Of a DNA stretch of 64,000 nt, positions 60,210-64,000 are shown piece after piece (the first letter of the stretch is position 1; each line of letters opens with the position of its first letter). The stretch spans positions 124,001-188,000 of the forward strand of contig NZ_CANKXW010000002.1 in the NCBI RefSeq assembly GCF_947487805.1, written 5' to 3'. Origin of the DNA: an uncultured Tateyamaria sp. (GTDB lineage: Bacteria; Pseudomonadota; Alphaproteobacteria; Rhodobacterales; Rhodobacteraceae). A program made the translations under genes and the position numbers. The notes beneath the pieces were generated by a model that had not been told where the DNA came from, ran no database searches, and saw nothing but the letters and a program-made list of their open reading frames with translations.

Positions 60210-61175
60210 ATGACAAACAGCTATGATAAAGGCCGCCTCGACCTGCCCTTCGTGGGCATCTCGACCTTTGGCAAACGCCCCTATGTCGCGGATTGGAGCA
60301 CACTGGACGCGGATGTGGCGATCCTTGGTGCGCCGTTTGACGCAGGCACCCAGTGGCGGTCGGGTGCACGGTTTGGACCGCGCGCGGTGCGCGAGGCGTC
60401 GACCCTGTTCAGCTTTGGGCACGCAGGCGCCTATGATCACGAGGACGACGCAACCTACCTGCCCGAGACAGTGCGAATTGTGGACATGGGCGACGCGGAC
60501 ATCATCCACACCGACACGACCGGCTCGCACGCCAATATTGAAACCGGTGTGCGCGCGGCGCTCAAGGCCGGGGCCTTGCCCGTCACTATCGGCGGTGATC
60601 ATTCGGTCAACATCCCCTGCATCCGCGCCTTTGACGACCAGGGCGACATCCACATCCTGCAAATCGACGCGCATCTGGATTTCGTCGACGAACGGCACGG
60701 GGTGCGCCACGGACACGGCAACCCGATGCGTCGCGCGGCTGAATGCGACTACGTCACGGGCCTCACCCAGGTGGGTATCCGCAATGTCAGCTCCACCGCC
60801 AAGGAAGGCTATGCCGACGCGCGTGCGATGGGGTCCGACATCCTGTCCGTACGGCAGGCGCGCGCGCTTGGGCCGAAGGCGCTGATCGACCGCATCCCGG
60901 CCGGTGCGCGGCTCTACATCACCATCGACATCGACGCCTTCTGCCCCTCCATCGCGCCGGGCACCGGTACGCCCAGCCATGGCGGGTTTCTCTATTACGA
61001 CGTGCTCGAGATGTTGCAGGCAGCCGCACAGCGACACGACATCGTGGGCATCGATCTGGTCGAAGTCGCACCCGACTACGACCCCACAGGATCGACCGCG
61101 ATCCTGGCCGCGCAGGTGCTGATGAACCTGCTGGGTTTTGTCTTCCACGCCCGCGCAGCCGCCGCAGACGTCTGA
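60210..61175 (+). CDS. speB: Agmatinase/ureohydrolase family enzyme
   Basis: A 321-residue ureohydrolase. The binuclear manganese site is complete: GGDHSVNIP, IDAHLDFVDERHGVRHGH, and TIDIDAFCPSIAPGTGTPSHGG. The fold and motifs fit agmatinase, but guanidinobutyrase, guanidinopropionase and formiminoglutamase-like relatives share them, so the substrate is uncertain. The ATG at 60210 begins the family-like N-terminus; the reading from 60120 lacks support. It diverges from guaB. Confidence 0.82.
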   Translation: MTNSYDKGRLDLPFVGISTFGKRPYVADWSTLDADVAILGAPFDAGTQWRSGARFGPRAVREASTLFSFGHAGAYDHEDDATYLPETVRIVDMGDADIIHTDTTGSHANIETGVRAALKAGALPVTIGGDHSVNIPCIRAFDDQGDIHILQIDAHLDFVDERHGVRHGHGNPMRRAAECDYVTGLTQVGIRNVSSTAKEGYADARAMGSDILSVRQARALGPKALIDRIPAGARLYITIDIDAFCPSIAPGTGTPSHGGFLYYDVLEMLQAAAQRHDIVGIDLVEVAPDYDPTGSTAILAAQVLMNLLGFVFHARAAAADV

Positions 61176-61279
61176 ACCGCGAAAAAACTGACGCGGCCAA
61201 CCCAAGCGATGTCGTTTGGCACCTTTCCCCTGACAGCGCGCCGACTATTGTAGCGTCAACCAAGACCACTGAGGCCGAC

Positions 61280-63319
61280 ATGAGCACTGACCCACTCGTT
61301 GTTTTTACACCTTCCGGCAAGCGCGGGCATTTCCCCGTGGGCACGCCGATCCTGACAGCGGCCCGGCAACTGGGCGTGGACCTCGATTCCGTCTGCGGCG
61401 GGCGCGGCATCTGCTCCAAATGTCAGGTCACGCCGGGTCTGGGTGAATTTCCCAAACACGGGGTCACGGTCGCCACGGATGCCTTGTCAGACTGGAACGC
61501 GGTCGAGGAACGCTACAAGTCCAAGCGCGGTATGATCGACGGGCGCCGCCTCGGATGTCAGGCAACGGTGCAGCGCGACGTGGTCATCGACGTGCCGCCT
61601 GAAAGCCAGGTGCACAAGCAGGTCGTGCGCAAGCGGGCCGAGGCGCGGGATATTGTGATGAACCCGTCGACCAAGCTCTATTATGTCGAGGTGCAGGAAC
61701 CGGACATGCACGAGCCGTCCGGCGATCTGGAACGCCTGGTCCGCGCCATCGAGGCCGATTGGGGCATCACAAACATCCACGCGGATCTGCATATCCTGCA
61801 AATCCTGCAGCCTGTCCTGCGCAAGGGCGATTGGAAGGTCACCGTTGCCATCCACCTCGGCGACAACGCGAACGCGCCGCGCATCATGCACATCTGGCCG
61901 GGCTATTATGACGGGGTGGTCTACGGTCTTGCCGTCGATCTGGGTTCCACAACCATTGCCGCGCATCTGTGCGATCTGACAAACGGTGCAGTGGTCGCGT
62001 CCTCCGGCATCATGAACCCCCAGATCCGCTTTGGCGAAGACCTGATGAGCCGGGTCAGCTATGGCATGATGAACGCAGGCGGCGCGGGCGAAATGACCGC
62101 GGCCGTGCGCGAGGGGATGAACGCGCTTTTTACCCAGATCGCCAGCGAGGCGCAGATCGACAAGGGCCTGATCGTGGACGCCGTGTTTGTCTGCAACCCG
62201 GTGATGCACCACCTGTTTCTGGGTATTGATCCGTTCGAGCTGGGCCAGGCGCCCTTTGCGCTTGCCACATCGGATGCGCTGCGCATGCGGGCCGACGATC
62301 TGGATCTCAACATCCACCCGTCTGCGCGCGTCTACATCCTGCCCTGCATCGCGGGGCACGTGGGCGCGGATGCCGCCGCCGTAGCCCTGTCCGAAGCGCC
62401 CGACAAATCGGACGACCTCGTGCTGGTCGTCGACGTGGGCACCAACGCCGAGATTCTGCTGGGCAACACCGAAAAGGTGCTGGCCTGCTCCTCGCCCACC
62501 GGCCCCGCTTTTGAAGGTGCACAGATTACCTCCGGCCAGCGGGCGGCGCCGGGTGCCATTGAACGGGTCGAGATTGACCCTGTAAGCAAGGAGCCGCGCT
62601 TTCGCGTGATAGGCGTCGATCTGTGGTCCGACGAAGACGGATTCGAAGAGGCCACCGCCGCCAGCGGCATCACGGGTATCTGTGGGTCCGGCATCATCGA
62701 GGCGATTGCAGAGATGCGGCTTGCGGGCCTCCTCGATGCCTCGGGCCTGATCGGCAGCGCAGAACAGACCGGCTCCGCCCGGTCCATCGCGGACGGGCGC
62801 ACACATTCCTATCTGCTGCATGACGGATCCGCCACGGGCGGGCCCCGCATCACCGTGACCAACCCGGACATCCGTGCGATCCAAATGGCCAAGGCTGCCC
62901 TTTATTCAGGCGCGCGCCTGCTCATGGACAAGTTCGGCGTCGAAAAAGTCGACCGTGTTGTGCTGGCCGGTGCTTTTGGCGCACATATCTCGCCCAAACA
63001 TGCTATGGTGCTTGGCATGATCCCGGACGCTCCGCTTGACAAGGTCACATCCGCTGGCAATGCGGCCGGAACCGGCGCGCGTATTGCCCTACTCAACCGC
63101 GATGCGCGCGGCGAGATAGAAGAGACGGTGCGCCGTATCCACAAGATTGAAACCGCCATCGAACCACGGTTTCAGGAGCATTTCGTCAATGCCTCCGCGA
63201 TCCCCAATGCGACCGACCCGTTTCCGGTGCTGAATTCGGTCGTCACACTGCCCGACGTCAGCTTCAACACTGGCGGCGACACTCAGGGTGGCGGCCGCAG
63301 GCGGCGCAGACGCGCATGA
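61280..63319 (+). CDS. [2Fe-2S] and ASKHA-domain protein, corrinoid-activator (RamA/RACo) type
   Basis: A 679-residue protein: an N-terminal plant-type ferredoxin domain with Cys39, Cys45, Cys48 and Cys93 (CGGRGICSKCQ and LGCQ), a linker, and an ASKHA-fold domain (VYGLAVDLGSTTIAAHLCDL, DLVLVVDVGTNAEILLGN and VVLAGAFGAHISP). This is the DUF4445 group, whose studied members use ATP to reduce the cobalt of corrinoid methyltransferases. No corrinoid protein gene is visible here. The stop overlaps the following methyltransferase start by four bases (ATGA). The ATG at 61280 has GAGGCC before it; upstream in-frame codons lie within the agmatinase gene. Confidence 0.87.
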   Translation: MSTDPLVVFTPSGKRGHFPVGTPILTAARQLGVDLDSVCGGRGICSKCQVTPGLGEFPKHGVTVATDALSDWNAVEERYKSKRGMIDGRRLGCQATVQRDVVIDVPPESQVHKQVVRKRAEARDIVMNPSTKLYYVEVQEPDMHEPSGDLERLVRAIEADWGITNIHADLHILQILQPVLRKGDWKVTVAIHLGDNANAPRIMHIWPGYYDGVVYGLAVDLGSTTIAAHLCDLTNGAVVASSGIMNPQIRFGEDLMSRVSYGMMNAGGAGEMTAAVREGMNALFTQIASEAQIDKGLIVDAVFVCNPVMHHLFLGIDPFELGQAPFALATSDALRMRADDLDLNIHPSARVYILPCIAGHVGADAAAVALSEAPDKSDDLVLVVDVGTNAEILLGNTEKVLACSSPTGPAFEGAQITSGQRAAPGAIERVEIDPVSKEPRFRVIGVDLWSDEDGFEEATAASGITGICGSGIIEAIAEMRLAGLLDASGLIGSAEQTGSARSIADGRTHSYLLHDGSATGGPRITVTNPDIRAIQMAKAALYSGARLLMDKFGVEKVDRVVLAGAFGAHISPKHAMVLGMIPDAPLDKVTSAGNAAGTGARIALLNRDARGEIEETVRRIHKIETAIEPRFQEHFVNASAIPNATDPFPVLNSVVTLPDVSFNTGGDTQGGGRRRRRRA

Positions 63320-64000
63320 CCAACGACGATCAGGAAACCTTCTGGAATACTTCTGCCGGTCCGGCCTGGGTGTTCCTGCAGGCACAGATGGACACTCTGA
63401 TGCAGCCGGTGCTCGACACCTTGCTGGACACGGCCGTACTGCGCCCCGGCGACCGGGTGCTGGACGTGGGCTGCGGCACTGGCGCAAGCGTGATCGAGGC
63501 CGCCGCACGTGTGGGCGATCAGGGCCACGTCACCGGGGCCGACATCGCTGACACCATGCTGGATCTGGCGCGCGACCGGCTGGTCGACCACCCCAACACC
63601 ACGCTGATCAAGGTCGATGTCCAGACCCATGCTTTTGAACCGGCGAGCTTTGACGCGGTGATTTCCCGGTTCGGGGTCATGTTTTTTGACGACACGGTCG
63701 CGGCCTTCGCCAACATGCGCACGGCACTGAAGCCGAACGGCGCGATGACCTTGGCCACATGGGCCAGCCCCGCTGACAACCCATGGTTCATGGAACCGGC
63801 GCACGCTGCCCGCGAGATCCTCGGCCCGATGCCCAAGGTTGACCGCACCCTCCCCGGCCCCTTCGCCTTCGAGGACCCGGCGCGCATCATACCGCAGCTG
63901 GAACAGACCGGTCTGAGCGACGTGCACGTGACGACACATGGCCTGCCCCTGACACCGCGCGGCAGTCTCAAGGACGTGGCCGACCTCTGCTGCCGCATCG
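63316..64000 (+). CDS. SAM-dependent methyltransferase, class I, C-terminus outside window
   Basis: The first 228 residues of a methyltransferase: motif I RVLDVGCGTGASVIEAAARVG, an acidic post-I segment (VTGADIADTMLDLARDRL) and SFDAVISRFGVMFFDD near motif IV. It is of the Methyltransf_11/25 type; the substrate cannot be told. The start overlaps the stop of the corrinoid-activator-like gene by four bases, so they are translationally coupled. It is cut by the window edge. Confidence 0.87.
   Translation, partial: MTNDDQETFWNTSAGPAWVFLQAQMDTLMQPVLDTLLDTAVLRPGDRVLDVGCGTGASVIEAAARVGDQGHVTGADIADTMLDLARDRLVDHPNTTLIKVDVQTHAFEPASFDAVISRFGVMFFDDTVAAFANMRTALKPNGAMTLATWASPADNPWFMEPAHAAREILGPMPKVDRTLPGPFAFEDPARIIPQLEQTGLSDVHVTTHGLPLTPRGSLKDVADLCCRI

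Overview
The window is a 64 kb piece of GC-rich chromosome from an alphaproteobacterium, most likely a member of the Rhodobacteraceae (Roseobacter group). Support: a GTTC-N7-GTTC SOS box upstream of recA (the alphaproteobacterial LexA site), an IscR with a single cysteine preceded by a TTAGAA-N3-TTCTAA palindrome of the Rhodobacterales iron type, a CckA hybrid kinase, a Hint-domain RTX protein, and many short ATGA-type gene overlaps. Every product name comes from reading motifs by eye; no database was searched.

Left part (1-9416): a HerA-like ATPase cut by the window edge; a 430-base intergenic stretch with a likely small RNA; an IalB-family exported protein; a three-gene set on the minus strand (beta-ketoacyl-ACP synthase, a dedicated acyl carrier protein, and an LpxD-type acyltransferase) that looks like a specialised lipid-acylation unit; a cell-wall pair (L,D-transpeptidase and a Tat-exported M15-like DUF882 protein); the periplasmic nucleotidase CpdB behind an elaborate palindromic operator; and tRNA-Arg(CCG).

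Central part (9472-31900): directly after the tRNA lies a 22 kb block of nine genes in four transcription units. It encodes a giant tubulin/FtsZ-like GTPase, a two-TM coiled protein, a six-TM protein whose cytoplasmic half reads like a DEAD-box-type helicase with eroded catalytic motifs, two exported proteins with MIDAS-type von Willebrand A domains, an exported protein of unknown fold, a four-TM coiled-coil protein, a small P-loop GTPase with a partner, and an orphan. The set resembles the tubulin-like/vWA/GTPase neighbourhoods that comparative genomics has linked to membrane remodelling (I recall Makarova and Koonin, 2010), but the helicase-like membrane protein and several other members are ones I cannot place. 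This is the most interesting part of the window.

Next (31906-43976): a 900-residue haem peroxidase with RTX-like repeats and a C-terminal Hint domain, then a long minus-strand Fe-S cluster assembly operon: iscR, a NifS/IscS-like desulfurase, sufB, two small membrane proteins, a YbjQ-family protein, an FkbM methyltransferase, sufC, sufD, two Yip1-like membrane proteins and sufS. Four genes of no known Fe-S role separate sufB from sufC.

Right part (44134-64000): mainly housekeeping genes: an alpha/beta hydrolase, an HD-domain hydrolase, isocitrate dehydrogenase, an Lrp-type regulator with an SMR transporter, TypA, AlaS, RecA, a sulfotransferase-like protein, CckA, an RsmB-type rRNA methyltransferase, GuaB, an agmatinase-family hydrolase, a [2Fe-2S]/ASKHA corrinoid-activator-like protein, and a methyltransferase cut by the right edge. 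Two copies of a dispersed GC-rich repeat lie at 43468-43512 and 49968-50010.
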